A stretch of DNA of 64,000 bases, taken from positions 6,844-70,843 of the forward strand of contig NZ_CAKQFJ010000011.1 of the NCBI RefSeq assembly GCF_934230905.1. Reading direction: 5' to 3'. Under the pieces are notes generated by a model. It was not told where the DNA came from. It made no database searches and worked only from the letters and a program-made list of their open reading frames with translations. Below, piece by piece: positions 7,790 through 17,563 of this stretch. This DNA is from an uncultured Veillonella sp. Lineage in GTDB: Bacteria; Bacillota; Negativicutes; Veillonellales; Veillonellaceae. Position numbers and translations under genes: made by a program. Each line of letters starts with the position of its first letter. Within the stretch, counting starts at the first letter, position 1.

Positions 7790-9208
7790 ATGTATGATGT
7801 AAAATCTCCTAAGGCGGAGGAGTTTATTTCTCATCAAGAGATTCTAGATACTCTTGCCTATGCAGAGGAAAATAAAGAAAATCGTGAGTTGTTAGACCAA
7901 ATTTTAGCTAAGGCGGCTACATTTAAGGGGTTGAATCACCGAGAAGCGGCTGTGCTCTTGGAATGCCCATTACCTGAATATAAAGAAAAGCTGTTTGCGC
8001 TGGCGAAAGAAATTAAAAAAGCTATTTATGGTGATCGCATTGTGTTATTTGCGCCACTTTATCTATCTAATTATTGTATTAATGGCTGCGTATATTGCCC
8101 ATATCATTCTAAAAATCGTGACATAAAACGAAAAAAATTGACCCAAGAACAAATTAAAGATGAAGTTATTGCCTTGGAAGCAATGGGGCATAAACGTATT
8201 GTGATTGAATCAGGTGAAGATCCTCTCAACAATCCACTTGAGTATATCTTGGAATCTATTAAGACCATTTATAGCATTAAAAATAAAAACGGCGAGATTC
8301 GTCGTGTTAATGTAAACATTGCTGCATGTTCTGTTGAAGATTATAAAAAATTACATGATGTTGGTATTGGGACTTATACATTATTCCAAGAAACGTATAA
8401 TAAAGAAAACTATGAGGCTTTGCATCCAACAGGGCCTAAAAGTGATTATGCATATCATACTGAAGCGATGGACCGTGCTATGGAAGGCGGTATCGATGAT
8501 GTAGGTATTGGCGTGTTATATGGATTGGAACACTACAAATATGATTTTGTAGGTCTGTTGATGCATGCTGAGCATTTGGAAGCTGTTCATGGGGTTGGCC
8601 CTCATACGATTTCTGTACCACGTATTTGTCCAGCTGATGATATTGATGTAGATGATTTTAGCAATGCTGTGCCAGATGATATTTTCGAAAAAATTGTAGC
8701 CCTTATTCGTGTATCCACGCCGTATACGGGGATGATTATGTCTACAAGGGAAACACAATCTATGCGTGAACGTGGATTGGCATTAGGGATTTCTCAAATT
8801 AGCGGTGGTTCTCGAACTAGCGTAGGTGGTTATAAAGAAGAAGAAAAACCGGAAGATAATTCTGCACAGTTTGATCGTAGTGATACCCGCACATTGGATG
8901 AAATTGTAGATTGGCTCTTGGGGCTTGGCTATGTACCTAGTTTCTGTACTGCATGCTATCGTGCTGGACGTACTGGTGACCGATTTATGGCTCTTGCTAA
9001 ATCGGGGCAAATTCATAATTGTTGTCAACCAAATGCTTTAATGACGTTAAATGAATATATTATGGATTATGGCGATGAAAAAACAAAAAAACATGGCGCC
9101 AAGGTTATTGAAAATCAATTGGAAAATATTAAAAACGATTTAGTGAAAGATAAGGCCAAGGCCTATATTGCCCAAATGAAAGATGGAAAACGAGATTTTC
9201 GTTTCTAA
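7790..9208 (+). CDS. hydG: [FeFe]-hydrogenase H-cluster radical SAM maturase HydG
   Basis: HydG splits tyrosine to make the CO and cyanide ligands of the [FeFe]-hydrogenase active site. The 472-residue protein has the radical SAM motif CINGCVYC (Cys 96, 100, 103) and, near the C-terminus, the second-cluster motif CX2CX22C in CTACYRAGRTGD...NCC, which distinguishes HydG from the related thiamine enzyme ThiH. Neither HydE, HydF nor an [FeFe] hydrogenase is in the window, so the partners must be elsewhere. The gene stands alone between two terminators behind a structured leader. The hydrogenase in this window (41-46 kb) is a [NiFe] type and does not use HydG. Confidence 0.92.
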   Translation: MYDVKSPKAEEFISHQEILDTLAYAEENKENRELLDQILAKAATFKGLNHREAAVLLECPLPEYKEKLFALAKEIKKAIYGDRIVLFAPLYLSNYCINGCVYCPYHSKNRDIKRKKLTQEQIKDEVIALEAMGHKRIVIESGEDPLNNPLEYILESIKTIYSIKNKNGEIRRVNVNIAACSVEDYKKLHDVGIGTYTLFQETYNKENYEALHPTGPKSDYAYHTEAMDRAMEGGIDDVGIGVLYGLEHYKYDFVGLLMHAEHLEAVHGVGPHTISVPRICPADDIDVDDFSNAVPDDIFEKIVALIRVSTPYTGMIMSTRETQSMRERGLALGISQISGGSRTSVGGYKEEEKPEDNSAQFDRSDTRTLDEIVDWLLGLGYVPSFCTACYRAGRTGDRFMALAKSGQIHNCCQPNALMTLNEYIMDYGDEKTKKHGAKVIENQLENIKNDLVKDKAKAYIAQMKDGKRDFRF

Positions 9209-9258
9209 TAGATTGTTTTACTGTTTTATGCATAAAAATAATATATATTAATGTACAT

Positions 9259-9304
9259 AAGCACTGTTTATTATGAAAATGATAATAAACAGTGCTGTTT
9301 TTTT
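9259..9304 (+). terminator. Rho-independent terminator of hydG
   Basis: Stem with arms GCACTGTTTATTAT (about 9261-9274) and its complement at 9282-9295, loop near GAAAAT, followed by a T run. The stem is long and AT-rich but perfect. The rest of the spacer to recJ (9305-9483) is very AT-rich and holds no gene I can support; a GATAATGATAATG stretch at 9388-9400 is discussed under findings. Confidence 0.9.
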
Positions 9305-9483
9305 GAGAAAAGAAATTAGATTTTATACTTTAAATAATCATAAAATCCTTTATTTATAAGGATGATTGTAGTACAATTAAAGAAGATGATAATGATAATG
9401 AATTTATAAATAATGTTAATATTGATTATAAATTGTTATCTATTCAATAAATATTGATATATTTATATATTACCGGGGTTTGG

Positions 9484-11481
9484 ATGATGAAGAAGAAACG
9501 TTGGCATATTATGCCAAGGGATATAGAAAAAGAGAATACATTAATCCGTGAACTCGGTGTGAACCCGATTGTAGCAAGATTGATGGTCAATCGGAATATT
9601 AATATAGATGAAGGTCATCAATTTTTGGAGGGATCTCTTAAAGATTTATTGGACCCTTTCACATTGAAAGACATGGAAACTGCGGTGTCCCTTATTCTTG
9701 AAACTATAGAGGCTGGAAAATCTATAGTTGTTTATGGTGATTATGATGTGGATGGCATTACAGCTACATCACTGTTATATCGCTTTTTAGTAAAAATGGG
9801 AGCGAATGTAAGCTATTATATACCAGAACGACAGAGTGAAGGGTACGGGCTTAATTTAGAGGCATTAGAACATATTATTTCAGATAAAGCATCCCTCGTT
9901 ATAACGGTGGATTGTGGTATTAGTTCTTATGATGTTGTGCAAGCCGTTGGGGATCGTATAGATATTATTATTACGGATCACCATACTGCACCAGCTCAAA
10001 TTCCTCCAGCACGTGCTGTTATCAATCATAAACAGGTGGATTGTCCTTATGCTGATAAAAACTTATCTGGTGTGGGCGTCGCATTTAAACTCTGTCAAGC
10101 TTTGTGGTTGCGCCAGTGTGGAGAATGGTATCTTGAAGATTTAGATATTGTTGCATTAGGAACTGTAGCTGACGTTGTTCCGTTGGTGGGAGAAAATCGT
10201 ATCATTGTACAGGCTGGCCTTAAGAAGATGAACGAGTTACCTAATTTAGGTATTGATAAGCTTGTAGACGTGGCTGGGTTGCATGATAAAACTATTACAG
10301 CGGGACACATTGGCTTTACCTTAGCGCCGCGTTTGAATGCTGCCGGTCGTGTGACTCATGCAACGCGTGCGGTAGAGTTGTTAGTGACAGAGGATGTTGA
10401 TTTAGCAGAAGCGATTGCTCTAGAACTGCAAGAAACGAATATGGAACGCCAAGAAATTGAACGCTCTATTCATGAAGAAGCTCGGACTCATGTTGTTGAG
10501 CAAGGACATTTGGCAGATTATGTTACCGTAGTATCCGGTGAGGATTGGCACCCAGGTGTAATCGGAATTGTTGCATCACGATTGGTAGAGGAATTTTACA
10601 AGCCTACATTTGTTATTAGCATTGATAATGGTGTAGGAAAAGGGTCTTGCCGTAGTATCGATGGTTTTAATATTTATAATGCATTGAAATCCTGTGAAGA
10701 TTTATTAATTCAATTTGGTGGACATGCTGCAGCAGCAGGATTTAGTATCGATGCTAGTCGGATTCCTGAATTGCGGCAACGTTTAACTGAGTATTGTAAA
10801 ATTCATGTAACTCCAGATGAGTATACACCTGTTGTATCAATTGATGCTACATTACCTGTAGATGATATTGATATAGATATTGTAGAGCGTGTGTCTGCAT
10901 TGGAACCTTATGGAATGGGGAATAGTACACCTGTATTTGGCGTATTGGATGCCAAAGTACAAGACATTATGCTTATGGGGCAACTTAAAAATCACTGCAA
11001 GGTGATTCTGTCTACTGCCAATGGTAGTATTGATGCTATCGCATGGAATCGACCTGATTTATTTAGACAAATTTTTCAGGGAATGAATGTAAAAGTTGCT
11101 TTTACTCTTCAAAAAAATGAATGGCAAGGTTTTATATCACCACAACTGATGATTCAAGATATAGAACCTAATATAGAGGAGCCTATTCAATTACATGCTG
11201 AAGGGTTGCGTGAAATATATACAATTGTTCGTCAAGCATTAAGAGGCGAAACGGGATCTTTATATCATGTGGAACAAGAAATTTTACGACGTAAACCTAA
11301 TAATCAAAATAGTTCATCTGCATTGATGGCTCTTGATGTATTTAAAGAATTAGGTATTATTAGTGAAGAAACAAATGATAATGGACAAGCGATGATTCGT
11401 TGGAATGTCATCAATGGAAAACTTGATTTAACAACGTCTGTTACATTTATTACATATAGTCAGCAGGAGGTGATAGAATGA
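9484..11481 (+). CDS. recJ: Single-stranded-DNA-specific exonuclease RecJ
   Basis: RecJ degrades single-stranded DNA 5' to 3' in recombination and mismatch repair. The 665-residue protein has the DHH-family motifs VVYGDYDVDGITA (near residue 80), ITVDCGIS, IITDHHTAP (DHH motif, near 165) and the DHHA1 signature QFGGHAAAAGFS (near 410). The C-terminal OB-fold region is present. I chose ATG 9484 (or the adjacent ATG 9487), preceded by CCGGGGT; the upstream TTG at 9454 would add unlikely residues. The stop overlaps the start of rel by 4 nt (ATGA). Confidence 0.94.
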   Translation: MMKKKRWHIMPRDIEKENTLIRELGVNPIVARLMVNRNINIDEGHQFLEGSLKDLLDPFTLKDMETAVSLILETIEAGKSIVVYGDYDVDGITATSLLYRFLVKMGANVSYYIPERQSEGYGLNLEALEHIISDKASLVITVDCGISSYDVVQAVGDRIDIIITDHHTAPAQIPPARAVINHKQVDCPYADKNLSGVGVAFKLCQALWLRQCGEWYLEDLDIVALGTVADVVPLVGENRIIVQAGLKKMNELPNLGIDKLVDVAGLHDKTITAGHIGFTLAPRLNAAGRVTHATRAVELLVTEDVDLAEAIALELQETNMERQEIERSIHEEARTHVVEQGHLADYVTVVSGEDWHPGVIGIVASRLVEEFYKPTFVISIDNGVGKGSCRSIDGFNIYNALKSCEDLLIQFGGHAAAAGFSIDASRIPELRQRLTEYCKIHVTPDEYTPVVSIDATLPVDDIDIDIVERVSALEPYGMGNSTPVFGVLDAKVQDIMLMGQLKNHCKVILSTANGSIDAIAWNRPDLFRQIFQGMNVKVAFTLQKNEWQGFISPQLMIQDIEPNIEEPIQLHAEGLREIYTIVRQALRGETGSLYHVEQEILRRKPNNQNSSSALMALDVFKELGIISEETNDNGQAMIRWNVINGKLDLTTSVTFITYSQQEVIE

Positions 11482-13718
11482 TGACCATAAATGAAGAGGG
11501 TAAAGCCTTAGTTGAGCAAAAAAGTTTTAACAAAGAAGAGGCTTTAAAAGAGTTTATGGATTATGTGCATTCATATCTAGGGGATGATGAATGTGAGCAA
11601 ATTATGAAGGCTTTCACCCTTGCAGATAAAGCCCACGAAGGTCAATTTAGAGCGTCTGGTGAACCGTATATCATGCATCCTCTTGCGGTAGCAGAAATTT
11701 TAGCACATTTGCAGATTGACCATATTACATTGATTGCAGCTTTACTCCATGATGTTGTAGAGGACACAGAATACACGAAGGAAGACATTGAAAAACTATT
11801 TGGTTCTGAAGTGGCATTTCTCGTAGATGGGGTAACGAAATTAAATCAATTTCAATATGAAACTAAAGAAGATCGTCAAATGGAAAATTATCGTAAGATG
11901 ATTTTAGCTATGGCAAAAGATGTACGAGTTGTAGTTATTAAACTTGGTGACCGCTTGCATAATATGCGTACGTTAAAACATATGCGTAGCGATAAGCAAA
12001 AACGCATTGCCAAGGAAACCTTAGAGATTTTTGCTCCCTTAGCTCATCGTCTTGGGATTTTTAATGTGAAATGGGAACTTGAAGATTTGTCTTTTCGGTA
12101 CTTAGAACCGGATAAATACTATGATCTCGTTGATCAGATGAAACAAAAGCGGCAATCTCGTGAAGATATTGTAAACGATACGATGGCTCAGCTTACGAAG
12201 GCATTGGGTGAAGCTAATATTAAGGCTGATATAAAGGGGCGGCCAAAGCATTTTTATAGTATTTATAAAAAGATGAAAAAGGATAACCGTGACTTGTCCC
12301 AAATTTATGATTTATTGGCTGTACGTGTTATCGTTGATACCATTCCAGATTGTTATGCGGTTTTAGGGATTGCACATAGCATATGGAAACCATTACCATA
12401 TCGATTTAAAGATTATATTTCTATGCCGAAGTCAAATATGTATCAATCTTTGCATACTACGGTTATTGGTACTATGGGCCAACCTGTAGAAATTCAGATT
12501 CGTACATGGGAAATGCATCGTGTTTCTGAATATGGTGTGGCGGCGCATTGGCGTTACAAAGAAGGAAATAAGGGTGCCGATAAAGAATTTGACCAAAAGG
12601 TCGCTTGGCTTCGTCAAGTTTTAGAGTGGCAAGATACATCAAATCCTAAGGAACTTGTAAATGCATTAAAGTTAGATGTATTCTCGGGCGAAGTATTTGT
12701 TTTTACACCTAAAGGTGATGTGGTTAAATTACCAATTGGTTCGGTACCACTTGATTTTGCTTATCGAGTTCATACCGATGTGGGTCACCACTGTGTAGGA
12801 GCAAAGGTTAATGGTAAAATCGTACCTCTTGATTATACGCTGCAGAACGGTGATATCGTTGATATTATTACTTCTAAAACTGGTAAACCAAGCCTTGATT
12901 GGCTCAATATTGTAGGATCTTCTGAAAGTAAGAATAAAATTCGCAATTGGTTTAAACGGGAAAATAAAGAAGAAAATATTGAAAAAGGCCTTGAAGCTCT
13001 TGAACGTGAGGCTAAACGTCTTAATTATAGTTGGAAAGAACTTTGTGGGGAAAATCGCATCCAACAAGTAGTAAAACAATTGAAATCTGGTACAGAAGAT
13101 GAGATGTATGCTGCTTGTGGCTATGGAGGTATTCCTGTGAGCACTGTTCTGTTGCGCTTAGTTGAATTATTTAAAAAGTCGAAAGAACATGAAGATTCAC
13201 GAAAAACAACAGAACAAATTATTGAAAAATTAAAGGTGCAAGGAGCTAAAAAAGCTAAAAATGGAACGGGGATTCTTGTAAAAGGTGAACCTGGTGTTAT
13301 GGTCCGTATGGCTAAATGTTGTAATCCTGTACCAGGCGATGACATTATTGGTTATATTACAAGAGGGCGCGGTGTTTCAGTACATCGATCTGATTGTACT
13401 AGCTTGGGACATACGCCAGAAGATTTAGAGCGTATGATTGAGGTCTCTTGGGATGAATCATCTAGTGAATCTTTCCATGTAGGCATTGATATTCAAGCCT
13501 ATGATAGACCCGGTATACTTATGGAGGTTATGGCTGTACTATCAGAGTTGAAGATTACCATTACCAATATGAATGCTAAAGTTCTTGAAAATACTAAGAA
13601 TGTGATTATCAATATTGTGGTTGAAATTAGAGATATATCTCAGCTTGATTTTGTTATGACTAAATTACGTCGTATTCGTGAGGTTTACACGGTGCAACGT
13701 AGTAAAGGCGGTGCTTAA
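11478..13718 (+). CDS. rel: Bifunctional (p)ppGpp synthetase/hydrolase (Rel/SpoT family)
   Basis: A full-length RSH protein of 746 residues controlling the stringent response. The order is HD hydrolase domain (HDVVEDTEYT near residue 92 preserves the metal-binding HD and the ED pair), synthetase domain (RPKHFYSIYKKM and YDLLAVRVIVD, near 255-285), TGS (near 400-460), a cysteine-containing region with MAKCCNPVPGD and a C-terminal ACT domain. Both enzymatic domains look intact, so it should make and degrade (p)ppGpp. AGGAGGTGA lies 4 nt before the ATG, and the start overlaps recJ by 4 nt; the stop overlaps the next ATG by 1 nt, giving a coupled recJ-rel-MBL operon. Confidence 0.95.
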   Translation: MMTINEEGKALVEQKSFNKEEALKEFMDYVHSYLGDDECEQIMKAFTLADKAHEGQFRASGEPYIMHPLAVAEILAHLQIDHITLIAALLHDVVEDTEYTKEDIEKLFGSEVAFLVDGVTKLNQFQYETKEDRQMENYRKMILAMAKDVRVVVIKLGDRLHNMRTLKHMRSDKQKRIAKETLEIFAPLAHRLGIFNVKWELEDLSFRYLEPDKYYDLVDQMKQKRQSREDIVNDTMAQLTKALGEANIKADIKGRPKHFYSIYKKMKKDNRDLSQIYDLLAVRVIVDTIPDCYAVLGIAHSIWKPLPYRFKDYISMPKSNMYQSLHTTVIGTMGQPVEIQIRTWEMHRVSEYGVAAHWRYKEGNKGADKEFDQKVAWLRQVLEWQDTSNPKELVNALKLDVFSGEVFVFTPKGDVVKLPIGSVPLDFAYRVHTDVGHHCVGAKVNGKIVPLDYTLQNGDIVDIITSKTGKPSLDWLNIVGSSESKNKIRNWFKRENKEENIEKGLEALEREAKRLNYSWKELCGENRIQQVVKQLKSGTEDEMYAACGYGGIPVSTVLLRLVELFKKSKEHEDSRKTTEQIIEKLKVQGAKKAKNGTGILVKGEPGVMVRMAKCCNPVPGDDIIGYITRGRGVSVHRSDCTSLGHTPEDLERMIEVSWDESSSESFHVGIDIQAYDRPGILMEVMAVLSELKITITNMNAKVLENTKNVIINIVVEIRDISQLDFVMTKLRRIREVYTVQRSKGGA

Positions 13719-14353
13719 TGGATACATCTAATTTAGTTCTTATGCGTATGCCTTTGGGTCCGCTTGGAACAAACTGTTATGTAATTGGTGATAAGGAAGA
13801 AGGGGAAGCGCTCATTATCGATCCCGCTACTGTAGAGGTGTTAGAGGCTTTAAAAAAACATGATTTAAAACCTAAAGCGGTTCTTTTAACACATGGCCAC
13901 GGAGATCACATCGGTGGCGTACAAGAGATTGTAGATGCTTATGATGTGCCAATCTACATACATCATAATGATGTGAAATATCTAAGTGATCCTGAATTGA
14001 ATTTGAGCAAATATAGTAGTCCTACACCAATTACTGTAAAGGGACGCATTGTAGAGGTTCATGAAGGGGATCATATTACATGTGGTGCAGTAGATTTGAC
14101 AGTATATGAAACACCAGGACACACACCAGGTGGCGTATGCTATTATATGTCAGGGCTCGTATTCGTAGGGGATACTTTGTTTAATCAATCGGTTGGACGT
14201 ACTGATTTTGTAGAAGGTGATTACGATACTCTTATCGATGCGATTAAAACAAAGTTATATACTTTGCCAAACGAAACGATGGTATATCCTGGACATGGCC
14301 CGGAAACTCAAATCGGTTATGAAAAACAATATAACCCATTTGTGGGTGCTTAA
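13718..14353 (+). CDS. MBL-fold metallohydrolase (glyoxalase II-like)
   Basis: A 211-residue metallo-beta-lactamase-fold enzyme. The metal-binding motif THGHGDHIGG near residue 59, a later His in ETPGHTPGG and the Asp in FVGDTLF make up the two-zinc site. It resembles the short GloB-like hydrolases commonly encoded next to rel in Firmicutes (YqgX type). The start codon shares one base with the rel stop. Substrate is unknown: a thioester such as S-lactoylglutathione or a bacillithiol analogue is the family guess. Confidence 0.88.
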   Translation: MDTSNLVLMRMPLGPLGTNCYVIGDKEEGEALIIDPATVEVLEALKKHDLKPKAVLLTHGHGDHIGGVQEIVDAYDVPIYIHHNDVKYLSDPELNLSKYSSPTPITVKGRIVEVHEGDHITCGAVDLTVYETPGHTPGGVCYYMSGLVFVGDTLFNQSVGRTDFVEGDYDTLIDAIKTKLYTLPNETMVYPGHGPETQIGYEKQYNPFVGA

Positions 14354-14383
14354 TTAATTTATTTAGTAAAGGGGATAGTAGTT

Positions 14384-14872
14384 ATGAATACAACATTGGA
14401 AAAATTAAAAGAACGTATTAAAGATAAAAAATATAAATTAACAACACAACGACAAACGATTTTACAAGCTTTCATCGATGCTGAAGAAAATCATTTGAGT
14501 GCAGAAGATGTATATGTATTAGTAAAAGAAGTAGCACCAGATATCGGTCTAGCAACTATTTACCGTACATTAGATCTTTTTACAGAGCTAGATTTGTTAA
14601 AACGTCTTGATTTTGGTGATGGTCGTAATCGTTATGAATTAAATGATGAAGAGTTTGCTCATTTCCATCATCATCTAATTTGTGTTAAATGTGGTAAGGT
14701 TTCTGAGTTTGAAGATGATATGCTAGAAACATTGGAATCTATCATTGCAAAAAAATTAAATTTCCGTACTATTGATCATCAATTAAAAGTATATGGTTAT
14801 TGTAGTGATTGCCAATCTCATATGACACCGGCAGAACTTGAAAAGCTAGATAAAATGTCACATCATGCTTAA
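14384..14872 (+). CDS. fur: Fur-family metal-responsive transcriptional regulator
   Basis: A 162-residue ferric-uptake-regulator family protein. The N-terminal winged helix contains KYKLTTQRQTILQAF and DIGLATIYRTLDLF; the metal-sensing region has FAHFHHHLICVKCGK, and two CX2C pairs (CVKC near residue 103, CSDC near 147) form the structural zinc site. Family membership is clear; Fur rather than Zur or PerR is the likeliest but is not proved by sequence. It overlaps hemZ by 8 nt, tying a metal regulator to a haem-related gene. Confidence 0.9.
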   Translation: MNTTLEKLKERIKDKKYKLTTQRQTILQAFIDAEENHLSAEDVYVLVKEVAPDIGLATIYRTLDLFTELDLLKRLDFGDGRNRYELNDEEFAHFHHHLICVKCGKVSEFEDDMLETLESIIAKKLNFRTIDHQLKVYGYCSDCQSHMTPAELEKLDKMSHHA

Positions 14873-16292
14873 TGGTTATCATTACAAAGGGCCACTACCA
14901 CTTGGATCGGTAGTGGCCCATAACTGTGGTGCCGCAGGGCTATTTTCTAGCGATGAAGTGGCAGATGTAATTCTCAGGGCTGTTGAGTATGATGATATGT
15001 ATATTTTAACCGTATCTATTCGCGGCGTTGAACGTATCTTAACCGGTCCTGTGTCTTCTAAGGGGCGACGCCTAATAGGGCAGTCATTACTTGTCTTATT
15101 GCGTACAGAACAAGGCTTGCCTGCTTATAATGAATGGGGCACGATGGTGGGGGTGCGTCCTACCAAATTACTTCATAAATATATAGACCAATATGGTTCA
15201 ATAGAGGATGCAACTCGTCACATAAGGGACGAGTTTTCTGTGTCTTTGGAAAAATTAGATATCCTAAGCCGGATTGGACAATATCAACGTCCTTATTTAG
15301 AGTCTCACTCTGAGAAGACTGTAGGTCTCTATTGTGGTATTCCATTTTGCGAAACCCGTTGCGTTTATTGTTCATTTCCTTATGGTTTATATCAAGATTA
15401 CCATAGACAATCTGAGTTTATATCTGCATTATTACGAGATATAACTGATGTACGTGAGCTTTGTGAAAGTTACAATTTGCGTACAAATACGCTTTATATG
15501 GGTGGCGGTACGCCAACTATATTGAATAATGAAGATTTTCATCGAGTTCTAACTGGATTATCTACATTGATACCGGAAGGATGTGAATTTACGGTTGAAG
15601 CGGGCCGACCAGATTCTATAACGGACCTAAAAATACGGTCTATGCAAGAGCATCATGTTAATCGAATTAGTATTAATCCGCAGACGATGGATGATATTAT
15701 ATTGCGACGGATTGGACGGGGACATAGCGCACAAGATATCGATGATATGTATCAATATGTTAAAAAACATACAGACTTTGCTGTGAATATGGATTTTATA
15801 GCAGGCCTACCAGGGCAAAATATAAAACATATGATGCATAACATGGATTATATTTGTCAGAATTTGCCAGAAAATGTTACAATTCATACGTTAGCTATCA
15901 AACGTGGTAGTCCGCTATATGATTTGAATATGCAACATGATGTACCGGATGAGTCCGTGGTAAAACACATGGTGCAGTATGCTAAGGAACGATTAGAACA
16001 GGCTGGTTATGTACCGTATTATTTATATCGTCAACAATATATGAAAGGTCAACTTGAAAATATTGGTTATACATTGCCAGGTAAAGCGTGTGAATATAAT
16101 ATTCAAATCATGGAAGAGCGGCAAACAATTATGTCTATGGGACCAGGTGGATCATCTAAGTGGATGCGAGCCCCTTCGTTTAGACAGAAAAAACAACACA
16201 TGCCAAAGGATGTAGACGTATATACAGATACATTGGGCGCCTTATTAGATAAACGGCATGCATTATGTAAGTCATTTTGGGAGGTTGTGTAA
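14865..16292 (+). CDS. hemZ: HemZ-type coproporphyrinogen dehydrogenase-like radical SAM protein
   Basis: A 475-residue radical SAM protein of the HemN/HemW/HemZ group. The core motif is GIPFCETRCVYCSFPYG (CX3CX2C near residue 165), followed by MGGGTPT and an EAGRPD motif; the N-terminal ~150 residues with GTMVGVRPTKLLH are typical of HemZ. Proposed role is haem metabolism, but enzymatic activity of HemZ proteins is poorly established. Its ATG overlaps the fur stop by 8 nt, with no good ribosome-binding site, so it is probably translated by coupling. Codons 9-19 encode one side and loop of a perfect 11-bp hairpin (14889-14919). Confidence 0.86.
   Translation: MLNGYHYKGPLPLGSVVAHNCGAAGLFSSDEVADVILRAVEYDDMYILTVSIRGVERILTGPVSSKGRRLIGQSLLVLLRTEQGLPAYNEWGTMVGVRPTKLLHKYIDQYGSIEDATRHIRDEFSVSLEKLDILSRIGQYQRPYLESHSEKTVGLYCGIPFCETRCVYCSFPYGLYQDYHRQSEFISALLRDITDVRELCESYNLRTNTLYMGGGTPTILNNEDFHRVLTGLSTLIPEGCEFTVEAGRPDSITDLKIRSMQEHHVNRISINPQTMDDIILRRIGRGHSAQDIDDMYQYVKKHTDFAVNMDFIAGLPGQNIKHMMHNMDYICQNLPENVTIHTLAIKRGSPLYDLNMQHDVPDESVVKHMVQYAKERLEQAGYVPYYLYRQQYMKGQLENIGYTLPGKACEYNIQIMEERQTIMSMGPGGSSKWMRAPSFRQKKQHMPKDVDVYTDTLGALLDKRHALCKSFWEVV
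14889..14919 (+). repeat. Perfect 11-bp inverted repeat inside start of hemZ
   Basis: GGGCCACTACC (14889-14899) and GGTAGTGGCCC (14909-14919) are perfect complements with a 9-nt loop, 24 nt downstream of the hemZ start. It is much more GC-rich than its surroundings. No T run follows, so a simple terminator is unlikely. Confidence 0.9.
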
Positions 16293-17563
16293 TGGCTATT
16301 AAAAGACCTAGAGGCACACAAGATTTCTTGCCAGAACAAATTATAAATTGGCATTATATAGAACAGCATATGCGCAAAATTTGTAAAGCGTATGGCTTTA
16401 GCGAAATTCGCACACCAGCCTTTGAAGATACAAAATTATTTTTACGTGGCATCGGAGAAACTACGGATGTAGTATCTAAGGAAATGTACACATTCTCCAC
16501 TGGTGATGACAAGGAACAAAGTTATACACTACGTCCAGAAAATACAGCATCTGCAGTACGTGCGTATCTTGAAAATAAGGTGTACGGTAAAGAAAATTTA
16601 ACAAAATGGTTCTATATGGGGTCCATGTTCCGTCACGATAAACCACAAGCTGGTCGCTATCGTGAATTCCATCAATTTGGTGCAGAGGTATTAGGTTCCT
16701 CATCTCCTGTAGTGGATAGTGAAATTATTTGCATGATCGTTCAATTGTTAAAGGATTTTGGACTTAAGGATCTTAATGTAGAGGTAAATTCTGTAGGCTG
16801 TCCAAACTGTCGACCTACGTATCGTCAAAAGTTGATTGAGTTTTTTGAACCTAAGAAAGATCAGCTTTGTGAAGACTGTCAGGAACGGTTATACAAAAAT
16901 CCATTACGTTTATTGGATTGTAAAAATGAAACGTGTAAAGCTTTATCTGTAGGTGCTCCAGAAATTCATGAACATTTATGTGAAGAATGTAACACTCATT
17001 TTGAAGAACTTAAGACGTTACTTGATGCGGCAAATATTCAATATAATCTAAATCCTCGATTAGTTCGTGGGCTCGATTATTACACCAAAACGGCTTTTGA
17101 AGTGCAATATACTCCATTAGGTGCACAAAGCGCTGTAGCCGGTGGTGGCCGTTATGATGGCCTTGTAGAAGAACTTGATGGCCCTCATACACCAGCAATA
17201 GGCTTTGCAATGGGCATGGAACGATTGTTATTGGCCTTAGAAAAACAAAATTTATTGCCTGAAGCTACCATCGAACCAGCTGTGTTTGTTGTAGCCCTTG
17301 GTGAGGCAGCAAAATTAGAAGCTTTCAAAATGTGTCAAACATTACGCAGTGCTTATATCACTGCAGAAATGGATGGTCAAGGTAAAAGTATGAAGGCTCA
17401 ATTAAAATATGCTAACAAAATTCATGCAAAATATGTTATCATAATGGGTGATGATGAATTGGCTAAGCAAGAAGCCATTATTCGTTTTATGGAAACAAGT
17501 GAACAAGAAACGGTACCGTTAGCGTCTGTTTCTGAACGTATATCTTCTTTGGTGAAAGGATGA
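16292..17563 (+). CDS. hisS: Histidyl-tRNA synthetase
   Basis: Charges tRNA-His. The 423-residue protein opens MAIKRPRGTQDFLP, the standard HisRS start, and has motif 2 (YMGSMFRHDKPQAGRYREFHQFG near residue 105), the histidine-specific RGLDYYTKTAFE near residue 260 and a C-terminal anticodon-binding domain. I chose ATG 16292, 7 nt after GGGAGG; upstream alternatives add MGGCV without support. It overlaps the hemZ stop by 1 nt and the aspS start by 4 nt. No T-box is seen. Confidence 0.96.
   Translation: MAIKRPRGTQDFLPEQIINWHYIEQHMRKICKAYGFSEIRTPAFEDTKLFLRGIGETTDVVSKEMYTFSTGDDKEQSYTLRPENTASAVRAYLENKVYGKENLTKWFYMGSMFRHDKPQAGRYREFHQFGAEVLGSSSPVVDSEIICMIVQLLKDFGLKDLNVEVNSVGCPNCRPTYRQKLIEFFEPKKDQLCEDCQERLYKNPLRLLDCKNETCKALSVGAPEIHEHLCEECNTHFEELKTLLDAANIQYNLNPRLVRGLDYYTKTAFEVQYTPLGAQSAVAGGGRYDGLVEELDGPHTPAIGFAMGMERLLLALEKQNLLPEATIEPAVFVVALGEAAKLEAFKMCQTLRSAYITAEMDGQGKSMKAQLKYANKIHAKYVIIMGDDELAKQEAIIRFMETSEQETVPLASVSERISSLVKG

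Noticed and set aside
7790..9208. ThiH (thiamine tyrosine lyase) instead of HydG
   Set aside because: The C-terminal CX2CX22C second-cluster motif and the ~470-residue length are specific to HydG.
9241..9300. GATAATAAAC in the hydG terminator as a Fur site
   Set aside because: It is part of the terminator stem and has only short similarity.
9305..9483. Replication origin or DUE-like region in the AT-rich spacer before recJ
   Set aside because: No DnaA boxes or origin-associated genes; AT-richness alone is not enough.
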